DNA from: Psychroflexus salarius
GTDB taxonomy: Bacteria; Bacteroidota; Bacteroidia; Flavobacteriales; Flavobacteriaceae
Assembly: GCF_900129035.1 (NCBI RefSeq)
Contig: NZ_FQTW01000002.1
Coordinates: forward strand, 186,001 to 250,000
DNA: 64,000 nucleotides
Direction: 5' to 3'
Shown here: in pieces, positions 35,915 through 48,039 of the stretch
Layout: each line of letters opens with the position of its first letter
Numbering within the stretch: position 1 is the first letter of the stretch
The notes under the pieces: model-generated
Seen by the model: the letters and a program-made list of their open reading frames with translations, nothing else
What the model was told of the DNA's origin: nothing
The model's database searches: none
Program-made: the position numbers and the translations under genes

Positions 35915-37363
35915 ATGGAGAAAGTCATAGACGAAGCAAAACAGGGCACAAGCTTAGTTAATACTCAAAATAGTAAGAACACGAAAAAACTATATATAGA
36001 AAGCTACGGTTGCCAGATGAATTTTAGCGACAGCGAAATTGTAGCTTCTATCTTACATAATAATGGTTACAACACAACCAATCAACTTGCCGAAGCTGAT
36101 TTAGTTTTGGTAAACACATGTTCTATTCGTGACAAAGCAGAACAAACGGTAAGAAAGCGCCTTGAAAAATTTAACGCTGTAAAACGTGACCAACCCAACA
36201 TGAAAGTTGGCGTTTTAGGTTGCATGGCAGAACGCCTTAAAAGTAAATTTTTAGAAGAAGAAAAAATCGTAGATCTTGTTGTGGGCCCAGATGCTTATAA
36301 AGATATACCAAATTTACTTCAAGAAGTTGAAGATGGTAAAAATGCAATGAATGTTATTTTATCTAAAGAAGAAACTTATGGTGATATTTCACCTGTAAGA
36401 CTTCAAAGCAATGGTGTTTCTGCATTTGTTTCAATTACAAGAGGCTGTGATAATATGTGTACCTTTTGTGTTGTTCCATTCACACGAGGAAGAGAACGAA
36501 GCCGTGACCCAAAAAGTATTTTAGATGAAGTTAACGACTTATGGAATAAAGGCTTTAAAGAAATTACACTACTCGGCCAAAATGTAGATAGTTATTTATG
36601 GTATGGCGGCGGACTTAAAAAAGATTTTGAAAATGCTTCTGAAATTCAAAAGGCAACGGCTGTAAAATTTTCTGGTCTATTAGAATTAGTAGCCAAAGCA
36701 CAACCTAAGATGCGAATCCGGTTTTCTACTTCAAACCCTCAAGATATGACACTTGATGTTATTGAAGTCATGAGTAAATACCGTAATATTTGTAATTATA
36801 TTCATTTGCCTGTCCAAAGTGGAAGCGACCGAATTCTTAAAGCCATGAATCGCCTTCACACCAGAGAAGAATATTTTAACCTCATTGATAATATTAGAAA
36901 AATAATTCCTGATTGTGGCATCTCACAAGATATGATTGCTGGGTTCCCAACCGAAACTGAAGATGACCATAAAGATACTTTATCTTTAATGAAATACGTG
37001 AAATATGATTTCGGCTTTATGTTTGCCTATTCTGAAAGACCAGGAACTTTAGCGGGACGTAAAATGGAAGACGACGTACCTGCAGATGTTAAAAAAAGAC
37101 GGCTTCAAGAAATTATAGCTTTACAACAAGAACATTCGCTTTATCGCACAAAACAACATTTAGGTAAAGTTGAAGAAGTGCTTATTGAAAAAGAATCTAA
37201 AAAATCTGATGCGCATTGGAGCGGCAGAAACTCACAAAATACAACCGTAGTTTTTCCAAAAGAAGATTATAAAATTGGTGATTATGTTAATGTAAAAATA
37301 ATTGACTGTACGAGTGCCACCTTAATTGGCGAAGCAGTTGGTTATGGTGAATTACAATCTTAA
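35915..37363 (+). CDS. miaB: tRNA-2-methylthio-N6-dimethylallyladenosine synthase MiaB
   Basis: Radical-SAM enzyme that adds a methylthio group to i6A37 of tRNA. The 482 residues have the UPF0004 domain with three cluster cysteines (C33, C69, C103), the radical SAM motif C178-x3-C182-x2-C185 (CDNMCTFC) and a C-terminal TRAM domain. The start at 35915 is chosen because a consensus promoter lies within the in-frame extension that begins at 35858. First gene of a plus-strand run to secG. Confidence 0.96.
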   Translation: MEKVIDEAKQGTSLVNTQNSKNTKKLYIESYGCQMNFSDSEIVASILHNNGYNTTNQLAEADLVLVNTCSIRDKAEQTVRKRLEKFNAVKRDQPNMKVGVLGCMAERLKSKFLEEEKIVDLVVGPDAYKDIPNLLQEVEDGKNAMNVILSKEETYGDISPVRLQSNGVSAFVSITRGCDNMCTFCVVPFTRGRERSRDPKSILDEVNDLWNKGFKEITLLGQNVDSYLWYGGGLKKDFENASEIQKATAVKFSGLLELVAKAQPKMRIRFSTSNPQDMTLDVIEVMSKYRNICNYIHLPVQSGSDRILKAMNRLHTREEYFNLIDNIRKIIPDCGISQDMIAGFPTETEDDHKDTLSLMKYVKYDFGFMFAYSERPGTLAGRKMEDDVPADVKKRRLQEIIALQQEHSLYRTKQHLGKVEEVLIEKESKKSDAHWSGRNSQNTTVVFPKEDYKIGDYVNVKIIDCTSATLIGEAVGYGELQS

Positions 37364-37372
37364 TTAGTAAAA

Positions 37373-38635
37373 ATGGAATCTACCCAAGCAATTAAGCAAC
37401 GTTTTGAAATTATAGGAAACGACCCTGGTTTAAATCGAGCAATTGAAAAATCTATTCGAGTTGCACCAACCGATATTTCTGTTTTAGTAACTGGAGAATC
37501 TGGTGTTGGTAAGGAAAGTTTACCTAAAATAATCCATGCCTTGTCACATCGTAAACATGCTAAATATATTGCTGTTAACTGTGGTGCAATTCCTGAAGGC
37601 ACAATAGATAGCGAATTATTTGGTCATGAAAAGGGCGCATTTACAGGCGCAACTCAGTCTCGTGATGGCTACTTTCAAGAAGCTGATGGCGGCACCATTT
37701 TTCTAGATGAGGTTGGCGAGCTACCTTTAACAACACAAGTTAGGCTTTTAAGAGTCTTAGAAAATGGCGAATATATTAAAGTGGGATCATCGCAAGTTCA
37801 AAAAACCAATGTAAGAATTGTAGCCGCTACAAATGTTAATATGTTCGATGCTATTAAAAAAGATAAATTTCGGGAAGATCTTTATTATCGCTTATCTACC
37901 ATCGAGATTAACTTACCTCCATTACGCGATCGCGAAGGCGATATACATTTATTGTTTAGAAAATTTGCCTCAGATTTTGCACTCAAATATAAAATGCCAA
38001 CAGTTAGACTTGATAACGAAGCCGTAAAACAACTTAATAATTGCCGTTGGCCAGGAAATATTAGACAGCTTAAAAATGTTGCTGAACAAATTTCAGTATT
38101 AGAAACTAAACGAGAAATTTCAGCACAAACGCTATTGAATTATCTCCCAAAACAATCTTCTAACTTACCTTCAGTTATCAATGAAAAATCATCAAATAAT
38201 AAGGGTGATTTCAGTAATGAAAGAGAAATTTTATACAAAGTGCTCTTCGACATGAAAAATGATTTAAATGATTTAAAAGAACTTACCTTAGAGTTGATGA
38301 ACAAAGGTAATCTAGAACATGTTAAAGAAGAAAACGAAGGTTTAATCAACAAAATATATGGTGATGATGACGGTGAATTTTCAAAAACTTCCGCTCAAGA
38401 CAAACTAGAAATTCTTCAAATTCCTGAAAAAAGCAAAGTCGAAAAACCAAAAAATGACCCTTACGATTTTGCTGAAGAAGTTGAAGAAGAAGAAACGCTA
38501 TCTCTACACGAAAAAGAGGTCGAACTCATTAAAAAATCACTAGAACGTAATCAAGGTAAACGAAAACCTGCAGCAGATGAGTTAGGCATTAGCGAGCGAA
38601 CACTTTACCGAAAAATCAAACAATACAACTTATAG
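37373..38635 (+). CDS. Sigma-54-interacting transcriptional activator
   Basis: 420 residues. It starts directly with the AAA+ domain: Walker A GESGVGKE (41-48), sigma-54 contact loop GAFTGA (88-93), Walker B IFLDE (109-113). A low-similarity acidic linker (about 265-375) precedes a Fis-type helix-turn-helix at the C-terminus (ADELGISERTLYRKI). There is no receiver or sensor domain at the N-terminus, so control must come from the linker, a partner or the amount of protein. Between miaB (9 bp) and lptE (0 bp), so it is co-transcribed with them. Confidence 0.92.
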   Translation: MESTQAIKQRFEIIGNDPGLNRAIEKSIRVAPTDISVLVTGESGVGKESLPKIIHALSHRKHAKYIAVNCGAIPEGTIDSELFGHEKGAFTGATQSRDGYFQEADGGTIFLDEVGELPLTTQVRLLRVLENGEYIKVGSSQVQKTNVRIVAATNVNMFDAIKKDKFREDLYYRLSTIEINLPPLRDREGDIHLLFRKFASDFALKYKMPTVRLDNEAVKQLNNCRWPGNIRQLKNVAEQISVLETKREISAQTLLNYLPKQSSNLPSVINEKSSNNKGDFSNEREILYKVLFDMKNDLNDLKELTLELMNKGNLEHVKEENEGLINKIYGDDDGEFSKTSAQDKLEILQIPEKSKVEKPKNDPYDFAEEVEEEETLSLHEKEVELIKKSLERNQGKRKPAADELGISERTLYRKIKQYNL

Positions 38636-39136
38636 ATGAAACTAAAATACATCATTTTCGGACTTTTAAGCATGCTTTTAGTAAGCTGTGGAATTTACTC
38701 CTTCACAGGAGCTGACACAGGTAATGCAGAAACATTTCAAGTTAATTATTTCCAAAACAATGCTCGATTAATAGAACCTGGCGTTGATCGTGATTTCACA
38801 CTAGCTCTACAAGAATTAGTTCAAAACCAAACGAGTTTAAGCCTGGTTAATCAAAATGGTGATTTAATCTATGAAGGTGAAATTACACGTTACGATGTAT
38901 CGCCGATGACAGCAACTTCAAATGACAGAGCAGCTCAAAACCGTTTAACTATCGGTGTAAATGTGAGGTACTTTAATACGCTAGAACCCGAAAAGGATTT
39001 TGAAAAAAGTTTTTCATTTTATTTCGATTTTGACGCTAACCAACAATTAGTTGGTGCCGTAAGAGATGAAGCACATGAAGAAATTTTCACCCGTATTTGC
39101 CAAGACATTTTCAACGAATCATTAACCAATTGGTAA
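38636..39136 (+). CDS. lptE: LPS assembly lipoprotein LptE
   Basis: 166 residues. Signal with lipobox LLVSC (C18), then the LptE-like fold seen in Bacteroidetes: GIYSFTGADTGNAETFQVNYF after the Cys and a C-terminal EIFTRICQDIFNESL. It plugs the LptD barrel during lipopolysaccharide insertion. It starts at the base after the stop of the sigma-54 activator. Confidence 0.85.
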   Translation: MKLKYIIFGLLSMLLVSCGIYSFTGADTGNAETFQVNYFQNNARLIEPGVDRDFTLALQELVQNQTSLSLVNQNGDLIYEGEITRYDVSPMTATSNDRAAQNRLTIGVNVRYFNTLEPEKDFEKSFSFYFDFDANQQLVGAVRDEAHEEIFTRICQDIFNESLTNW

Positions 39137-39137
39137 A

Positions 39138-39920
39138 ATGAATTTAAGTAGGCTTCAACATATACTCAGATTCCCGAATGAAATTAATTCAACTGATGAA
39201 GACATCTTAAATGAAGCCATTGAACTTTACCCTTATTTTCAAGCCCTATATGCGTTAAAATTGAAATATCTCGCCAACACTAATAGTTTCAGGTTCAATC
39301 AATTTCTAAGAAAAACAGCCACTAGAACAACCAACAGAAAAGTTTTATTTGATTTTATAACGTCAACTGAATTTAAACAACTAAAAACGGTAAACCTCAT
39401 TAATCAAAATCAACAAAAACTTGAAGAATTAAGCGAGCTAGAAAAAACTTTAGGCTTATCAAAACAAGAAGCCGAAACCATTGAAAATCCCGATTTATTT
39501 GAAAAAAAGAATCACTTAGAATTTGAAAAACAAGACAAGCATTCATTTAATGAATGGTTAAGCTATCTAAAAGTTGAGCCTGTCAATACTGAAAATAAAA
39601 AAGACAAGTCAAAAGATCTTGAAATTAAATTTGAAGATAATGAAGTGGCAAAACAACAAGAAATCATTAACAACTTCATTAAAGAAAATCCAAAAATTAA
39701 ACCTGAAAAATCTAACCGAAGTCTTGAAAGAAAAATCGAGTTGAAATCAAATCCTTCGGAAATGATGACCGAAACATTAGCTAATGTATACTTAGAACAA
39801 AAGCGATATGACAAAGCAATTCAAGCATTTAATATATTAATTTTGAAAAATCCCGAAAAAAGTAGTTTATTTGCAAATCGAATTAATGAAATAAAGCAAC
39901 TTAAAGAAAATAACATATAA
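39138..39920 (+). CDS. Hypothetical protein with C-terminal TPR-like helices
   Basis: 260 residues, soluble, strongly charged. The N-terminal 90 residues form a helical domain (LQHILRFPNEINSTDEDIL...), the middle is Lys/Glu-rich and probably flexible, and the end (about 215-255) has one tetratricopeptide repeat (ANVYLEQKRYDKAIQAF). Conserved next to lptE and secG in flavobacteria as far as I recall; function unknown. Confidence 0.75.
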   Translation: MNLSRLQHILRFPNEINSTDEDILNEAIELYPYFQALYALKLKYLANTNSFRFNQFLRKTATRTTNRKVLFDFITSTEFKQLKTVNLINQNQQKLEELSELEKTLGLSKQEAETIENPDLFEKKNHLEFEKQDKHSFNEWLSYLKVEPVNTENKKDKSKDLEIKFEDNEVAKQQEIINNFIKENPKIKPEKSNRSLERKIELKSNPSEMMTETLANVYLEQKRYDKAIQAFNILILKNPEKSSLFANRINEIKQLKENNI

Positions 39921-40249
39921 TGAGTACATTTTCAATATTTTTAATTTTAATCGTCATCGTAGCTTTTTTATTAATTGTTGTTGTGATGGTGCAAAACCCA
40001 AAAGGTGGTGGTTTATCTTCGTCTTTTGGAGGTGGTGGTTCACAGCAAGTAGGTGGCGTTAAACAGACATCAGATTTTTTAGACAAAAGTACTTGGGCAT
40101 TAGCAACGCTACTATTAGTTTTAATTTTATTAGCTAACTCAAGTATTCTAAGTAACAAATCGGTTGGAGACTCAAAACTCCTTGATGAAAATTCAACTAC
40201 TCAACCTGTAGAAAATACAAACGATTTAGATTTACCAGAAGCAGAATAA
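39920..40249 (+). CDS. secG: Preprotein translocase subunit SecG
   Basis: 109 residues, two membrane helices (about 2-22 and 56-76) separated by the Gly-rich loop NPKGGGLSSSFGGGG that marks SecG. Part of SecYEG, whose SecY is encoded at 52512. Its ATG overlaps the previous stop by 1 base (TAATG), so it is translationally coupled. Followed by a strong terminator. Confidence 0.93.
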   Translation: MSTFSIFLILIVIVAFLLIVVVMVQNPKGGGLSSSFGGGGSQQVGGVKQTSDFLDKSTWALATLLLVLILLANSSILSNKSVGDSKLLDENSTTQPVENTNDLDLPEAE

Positions 40250-40275
40250 TTTTTTAAAATAAAAAACAATAAATA

Positions 40276-40304
40276 ATGCCAGCTTATGACAAGCTGGCAT
40301 TTTT
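40276..40304 (+). terminator. Intrinsic terminator after secG
   Basis: Perfect 10-bp stem ATGCCAGCTT/AAGCTGGCAT (40276-40285, 40291-40300), 5-base loop, then five T. Closes the miaB-secG run. Confidence 0.9.
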
Positions 40305-40387
40305 GTTTATTAAATGTCAGCAATTTTAAATTGGCATAATTTTCGTTTAGAAGTTTTCATAATTATTAAACTAAAAAAAATTAAATA

Positions 40388-40663
40388 ATGGCAGTAAACA
40401 TTAAACCCTTAGCAGATCGAGTGCTTGTTGAGCCTCAAGCAGCTGAAACCAAAACAGCTTCAGGAATTATTATTCCAGAAACCGCTAAAGAGAAACCACA
40501 ACGCGGTAAAGTAGTAGCCGTTGGCAAAGGTAAAAAAGACCACGAAATGACGGTTAAAGAAGGTGATATTGTTCTCTATGGTAAGTATGCCGGAACAGAA
40601 TTAAAGCACGATGGTGAAGATTACCTAATCATGCGCGAAGACGATATTTTAGCAATTGTATAA
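40388..40663 (+). CDS. groES: Co-chaperonin GroES
   Basis: 91 residues, the lid of the GroEL cage. Start [16 protein letters not shown] and the mobile-loop region [12 protein letters not shown] are typical. In the 83 bp before it no CIRCE element (TTAGCACTC-N9-GAGTGCTAA) is seen; the best -7 candidate is TAATTTTC, one mismatch from consensus. groEL follows after 26 bp. Confidence 0.97.
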   Translation: MAVNIKPLADRVLVEPQAAETKTASGIIIPETAKEKPQRGKVVAVGKGKKDHEMTVKEGDIVLYGKYAGTELKHDGEDYLIMREDDILAIV

Positions 40664-40677
40664 TTATATAACACTAA

Positions 40678-42327
<1,650 letters not shown>

Positions 42328-42352
42328 TTCTAAATATCATATTAATCTTTAT

Positions 42353-42384
42353 AAGCCGTTTCAATTTTTGGAACGGCTTTTTTT
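42353..42384 (+). terminator. Intrinsic terminator of groESL
   Basis: Stem AAGCCGTT/AACGGCTT (42353-42360 and 42372-42379) followed by a run of seven T (42378-42384). Confidence 0.88.
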
Positions 42385-42448
42385 ATTTTTTAAACTTAAT
42401 CGACAAGAGATAGTCTCAAATGTGTATTTTTAATCTAAAAAAGTGTTT

Positions 42449-43912
42449 ATGAAACAATTAGCCTACATTACGTTTTTAATTAGCTTAGTCAACTTCAGCT
42501 GGGCTCAAGAAAAATCTATTACTCAACATAGTGTAGATATTAATGGAGAGTCTATTGATTACACTGCAGAAGTAGCCACACTTCCGCTTTTGAATAATCA
42601 AAGAGAAGCAATTGCTCACATTCAATACACCTATTACACTAGAAACAGTAAAACTTACAAAACAAGACCACTAGTTATTTCTTTCAATGGCGGGCCAGGT
42701 TCGGGTTCTGTTTGGATGCACTTAGCTTATACAGGACCGCGTGTTCTTAAGATTTCAGACGAAGGATTCCCTGTTCAGCCTTATGGACATAAACAAAATC
42801 CGTTTAGTATTCTTGATGTTGCTGATATCGTTTATATTAATCCTGTAAATACTGGTTATTCAAGACCTGTCCTAAATGAAGAGGGAAAATTTGATAAATC
42901 TAAATTTTTTGGAGTCAATGCAGATATTAATTATCTATCTGAATGGATCAATACATTTGTTACCAAGAAAGATAAGTGGCTAGCACCAAAATTTTTAATC
43001 GGCGAAAGTTATGGGACAACTCGTGTTTCTGGCTTAGCTAATGCACTTCAAAACCAGCATTGGATGTATATTAATGGCGTTATATTAGTTTCACCAACCG
43101 AATTAGGACTTGATTTATCTGGACCTGTTGAAATCGCTAATCGCTTACCTTACTTTGCCGCTGCTGCTTGGTATCACAATAAATTAGCCCCTAACTTACA
43201 AAACAAACCTATTTTAGAAATGCTAAAAGAGGTGGAAGATTACACGATTAACACTTTAACGCCAGCACTTATAAAAGGTGGCTTTATAAAAGACTCTAGA
43301 AAACAACAAGTGGCTAACCAAATGGCTAAATATTCAGGTATAAAATCTGAAATCTTCTTAGAAAACAATTTAGATGTTAGCTACAATCTATTTTGGAAAT
43401 CACTTAAGAAAAATGATGGCTTTACTATTGGAAGGTTAGATTCAAGATATTTAGGATTAGATGAAAAAACGGCTGGAACAAGGCCTGACTACAATGCTGA
43501 ATTAACCTCATGGCTTCAGTCTTTTACGCCTGCAATAAACAACTACTATCGAAATGAGTTAAATTATAAAACAGATCTTAAATATAACATGTTTGGTAAT
43601 GTTTATCCTTGGGATAGAACACAAAATAATAATACTGGTAAACAGCTTCGACAAGCCATGGCTCAAAATCCTAGTTTAAATGTTATGATTCAGTCAGGAT
43701 TATTTGATGGTGCAACGACTTATTTTAATGCAAAATATACCATGTGGCATATAGACGACAGTGGAAAATTAAAAAATCGATTTACATTTAAAACCTATGA
43801 AAGTGGCCATATGATGTATTTAAGGAGAGATGATTTACAAACAGCTAATAATGATTTAAGAGATTTTATTTTAAAAAGTATTCCTAAAGAAAACAAGCCT
43901 ATTAAATATTGA
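42449..43912 (+). CDS. S10 family serine carboxypeptidase, exported
   Basis: 487 residues from the ATG at 42449 (a GTG two codons upstream is a less likely start). Signal peptide about 1-20 (...FSWAQ). S10 features: FNGGPGSGSVW oxyanion region, nucleophile in GESYGTTR, catalytic Asp in QSGLFDGAT and His in YESGHMMYL. Likely a periplasmic or secreted peptidase that removes C-terminal residues. No T9SS C-terminal sorting domain is visible. Confidence 0.92.
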   Translation: MKQLAYITFLISLVNFSWAQEKSITQHSVDINGESIDYTAEVATLPLLNNQREAIAHIQYTYYTRNSKTYKTRPLVISFNGGPGSGSVWMHLAYTGPRVLKISDEGFPVQPYGHKQNPFSILDVADIVYINPVNTGYSRPVLNEEGKFDKSKFFGVNADINYLSEWINTFVTKKDKWLAPKFLIGESYGTTRVSGLANALQNQHWMYINGVILVSPTELGLDLSGPVEIANRLPYFAAAAWYHNKLAPNLQNKPILEMLKEVEDYTINTLTPALIKGGFIKDSRKQQVANQMAKYSGIKSEIFLENNLDVSYNLFWKSLKKNDGFTIGRLDSRYLGLDEKTAGTRPDYNAELTSWLQSFTPAINNYYRNELNYKTDLKYNMFGNVYPWDRTQNNNTGKQLRQAMAQNPSLNVMIQSGLFDGATTYFNAKYTMWHIDDSGKLKNRFTFKTYESGHMMYLRRDDLQTANNDLRDFILKSIPKENKPIKY

Positions 43913-43932
43913 TTTTAAAACTTTTCAAAACT

Positions 43933-43970
43933 AAAAAAAGCGAGGTGAAATTAAGCCTCGCTTTTTTTTT
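43933..43970. terminator. Bidirectional intrinsic terminator (S10 peptidase / azurin)
   Basis: A7 run, stem AAGCGAGG/CCTCGCTT, 10-base loop, T9-10 run. Works for the plus-strand peptidase and the minus-strand gltA-azurin unit, whose ends face each other here. Confidence 0.9.
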
Positions 43971-43985
43971 AATTTATATAAAAAA

Positions 43986-44504
43986 TTACTCTACTATAAA
44001 TTTACCTTTCATCAAAGCTAAGTGACCTGGAAAGCTACATATAAAATCGTATTCACCTTTCTCAGGAGCATCAAAAGTAATAGTTGTCTTTTCACCGCCA
44101 CCAAGCATTTTTGTGTGAACAATTATATTGTCAGTGCTTTCTGGGATGTAGTTATTATCCTTAAATTCAACTGCTTTAGCACCAAACTCTTGCATGTTAG
44201 TTCCTTGAGCCAAAAGAACAAAATTGTGTCCCATAGTTTCAACACTCATCTTACCTACATGCTCTAAAGTTAATTCAACTTTATCGCCAGCGTTAACACG
44301 TATTTCAGACAGGTTATACTTCATTTGGTCATTACCTGTTAATCTTACTTTTGTAACACCTTCTTCTTTAGCTGATTTGGTTTCTTCAACTTTAGGCGTT
44401 GAATTTAATTTGATTTCTTTTTCTTCTTTCTTTTCTGTGTTTGACCCACAAGCTGCAAAAAGAATAGCAAAGCTTAAAGTTGAAATTTTTTTAAACATTT
44501 TCAT
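43986..44504 (-). CDS. Azurin-like cupredoxin lipoprotein
   Basis: 172 residues. Lipobox LFAAC (C19), a Lys/Glu-rich spacer, then an azurin domain with type 1 copper ligands H93 (GHNF), C156, H161 and M165 (CSFPGHLALM). It would shuttle electrons in the periplasm, for example to a cytochrome oxidase or denitrification enzyme (inference). It follows gltA after 27 bp and shares its transcript and the terminator at 43933-43970. Confidence 0.92.
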   Translation of the reverse strand: MKMFKKISTLSFAILFAACGSNTEKKEEKEIKLNSTPKVEETKSAKEEGVTKVRLTGNDQMKYNLSEIRVNAGDKVELTLEHVGKMSVETMGHNFVLLAQGTNMQEFGAKAVEFKDNNYIPESTDNIIVHTKMLGGGEKTTITFDAPEKGEYDFICSFPGHLALMKGKFIVE

Positions 44505-44531
44505 AAATTAATTTAATTAAATTTTAATTGC

Positions 44532-45812
44532 TTATCTATTATCTAACTCTTTAAAACTTCTGTGGTTTTCACCAACATAAACCTGTCTTGGTCTACCAAT
44601 AGGCTCTTTTTTTAATCTCATTTCTCTCCATTGAGCGATCCAACCTGGTAATCGGCCTAAAGCAAACATTACGGTAAACATATCTGTTGGTATACCTAGG
44701 GCTCTATAAATAATTCCTGAATAGAAATCAACATTAGGATACAGTTTACGCTTTACGAAATAATCATCTTCTAATGCTTCTTTTTCAAGACCTTTAGCAA
44801 TATCAAGTATAGGATCTTCTACACCTAAATTACCTAACACTTCATCAGCAGATTTTTTAATGATTTTAGCACGTGGATCGAAGTTTTTGTAAACACGGTG
44901 ACCAAAGCCCATTAGCCTAAATGGATCTTCTTTATCTTTGGCTTTAGCCATATATTTTTTAGTGTCACCACCATCTTCTTTAATTCCTTCTAGCATCTCA
45001 ATAACGGCTTGGTTAGCTCCACCATGGAGTGGTCCCCAAAGTGCAGATATTCCAGCTGAAATTGAAGCAAATAAACCAGCATGTGAAGAACCAACTATTC
45101 TAACCGTTGAAGTTGAACAGTTTTGCTCATGATCTGCATGAAGAATTAATAGTTTATTTAGTGCTGATGCAATGACAGGATCAACATCATAATCCTGATT
45201 AGGCTTTTTGAACATCATTTTTAAGACATTTTCTACGTAACCAAGATTATTATCACCATAATCTAATGGCTGACCTGTACGCTTTCTTAGAGCCCAAGCA
45301 CATATAACTGGAAATTTAGCAAGCAATTTAATAATTGCATTGTACATTTCTTCTTTAGAGTCTACATTTACTGAAGATGGATTAAATGCAATTAATGCAC
45401 TAGTTAGTGATGAAACAACACCCATTGGATGAGCTGATTTAGGAAAACCATCTAAAATTTTCTTCATCTCTTCATCTACATTAGATTCCGATTTGATATC
45501 TGCATAGAATTTATCTAATTCAGATTTTGTAGGTAATTCACCAAAAATTAAAAGATAAGCAACCTCTAAAAAGCTAGCTTTATCGGCAAGCTCTTCTATA
45601 GAGTAACCTCTATATCTAAGAATTCCTTCTTCACCATTAAGAAAGGTAATTCCACTTTCGCAAGAGCCTGTATTTTTAAATCCTCTATCTAAGGTAATTA
45701 ATCCCTTTGTAGAAGCCCTCAATGTAGAAATATCTATGGCATGTTCATTTTCGGTTCCCTTTACTACTGGCAACTCATAAGAATTGCCGTCAAAATCTAT
45801 TTTGGCTTTCAT
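44532..45812 (-). CDS. gltA: Citrate synthase
   Basis: 426 residues, type II bacterial citrate synthase that condenses acetyl-CoA and oxaloacetate. Active-site stretches HADHEQNCSTSTVR and MGFGHRVYKNFDPR are intact. Transcribed from a promoter with TAAATTTG (45839-45846), followed by the azurin gene. A long hairpin (45873-45908) separates it from eno upstream. Confidence 0.97.
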   Translation of the reverse strand: MKAKIDFDGNSYELPVVKGTENEHAIDISTLRASTKGLITLDRGFKNTGSCESGITFLNGEEGILRYRGYSIEELADKASFLEVAYLLIFGELPTKSELDKFYADIKSESNVDEEMKKILDGFPKSAHPMGVVSSLTSALIAFNPSSVNVDSKEEMYNAIIKLLAKFPVICAWALRKRTGQPLDYGDNNLGYVENVLKMMFKKPNQDYDVDPVIASALNKLLILHADHEQNCSTSTVRIVGSSHAGLFASISAGISALWGPLHGGANQAVIEMLEGIKEDGGDTKKYMAKAKDKEDPFRLMGFGHRVYKNFDPRAKIIKKSADEVLGNLGVEDPILDIAKGLEKEALEDDYFVKRKLYPNVDFYSGIIYRALGIPTDMFTVMFALGRLPGWIAQWREMRLKKEPIGRPRQVYVGENHRSFKELDNR

Positions 45813-45838
45813 ATATTTAATTTTAATTTCAATGTTTA

Positions 45839-45846
45839 CAAATTTA
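45839..45846 (-). promoter_or_regulatory. Promoter -7 element of gltA
   Basis: TAAATTTG on the minus strand, exact TAnnTTTG match 26 bases before the ATG; no good -33 in place. Confidence 0.5.
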
Positions 45847-45872
45847 ATGATTTACATGTTAATTAGGAGTTA

Positions 45873-45908
45873 ATAAGCCTTAATAAAAAAGGATTTATTA
45901 AGGCTTAT
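45873..45908 (-). terminator. 15-bp hairpin between eno and gltA
   Basis: Perfect stem ATAAGCCTTAATAAA/TTTATTAAGGCTTAT with a 6-base loop, 32 bases past the eno stop. It probably terminates eno, but no T run follows the stem on the minus strand, so efficiency is uncertain. Confidence 0.6.
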
Positions 45909-45940
45909 CGTTAAACTTATCAAAAAATAAAATTGAAATT

Positions 45941-47287
<1,347 letters not shown>

Positions 47288-47441
47288 TTAAGTTGAAGGA
47301 AATTGAATTATTTCAACTTAATCGTTATAGTGTTGAGAAATAAATAATAAAACAACTCATATTTTATTCTTAATTCAGTTAAAATGAAGTTAATCGGCAA
47401 TTCATTAGTTTACAATAACTAATATTTACAAAAAAAAAGCT

Positions 47442-47984
47442 ATGAAAAAGATTAAATTATTTATGCTAATTGCATTATTGAACCTAAGTGCATTGACTAT
47501 TGCACAAAACAAAATGGTTGGTGGAGCTGAAATGTATCCAACAAAAAACATTGTTGAAAACGCTGTAAATTCTGAAGTACACACAACTTTAGTTACTGCT
47601 GTAAAAGCAGCTGATTTAGTTTCAACTTTACAAAGTGATGGCCCTTTTACAGTTTTTGCACCAACAAATGCTGCTTTTGAAAAAGTACCTGCTGAAGCTT
47701 TAGAAAATTTACTGAAGCCAGAAAACAAAAAGCAACTACAAACAGTTTTAACCTACCACGTAATAGCTGGTAACTATATGGCTAAAGATGTTGTTGGTTT
47801 AATTAAAAAAAATAACGGTAAAGCGAAAGTTAAAACGGTTAGTGGAAATTATTTAACATTAATGTTAGATGGAAAATCTGTTATTATCCAAGATAATAAT
47901 GGAAACAAGTCTAAGGTTACTATCGCAGACGTTAAACAATCTAATGGGGTTATTCATGTTGTAGATACTGTTTTATTGCCTTAA
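47442..47984 (+). CDS. Fasciclin-domain (FAS1) secreted protein
   Basis: 180 residues. Signal peptide (about 1-21, ...LTIAQ) and one FAS1 domain with H1 and H2 motifs (GPFTVFAPTNAAFEKVP and IHVVDTVLLP). FAS1 proteins mediate adhesion or matrix attachment; the partner is unknown. Monocistronic, divergent from eno, with a hairpin terminator at 48008-48038. Confidence 0.93.
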   Translation: MKKIKLFMLIALLNLSALTIAQNKMVGGAEMYPTKNIVENAVNSEVHTTLVTAVKAADLVSTLQSDGPFTVFAPTNAAFEKVPAEALENLLKPENKKQLQTVLTYHVIAGNYMAKDVVGLIKKNNGKAKVKTVSGNYLTLMLDGKSVIIQDNNGNKSKVTIADVKQSNGVIHVVDTVLLP

Positions 47985-48007
47985 ATTAGAATTGGTTTTA
48001 TTTTTTG

Positions 48008-48038
48008 AAAGCCGTCTTATTGTTGTAAGACGGCTTTT
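48008..48038 (+). terminator. Intrinsic terminator after the fasciclin gene
   Basis: Stem AAAGCCGTCTTA/TAAGACGGCTTT (48008-48019, 48026-48037), 6-base loop, then TTTTATTATTT. Lies 2 bp before the convergent carA 3' end and may also serve it. Confidence 0.85.
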
Positions 48039-48039
48039 A

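Noticed and set aside
38636-39136. lptE as a possible pilus or toxin lipoprotein
   Set aside because: The lipobox, length and neighbouring secG fit LptE; no other family motif is present.
40305-40387. Possible CIRCE (HrcA) site before groES
   Set aside because: No TTAGCACTC-N9-GAGTGCTAA; only a weak AT dyad (CAATTT-T-AAATTG) is present.
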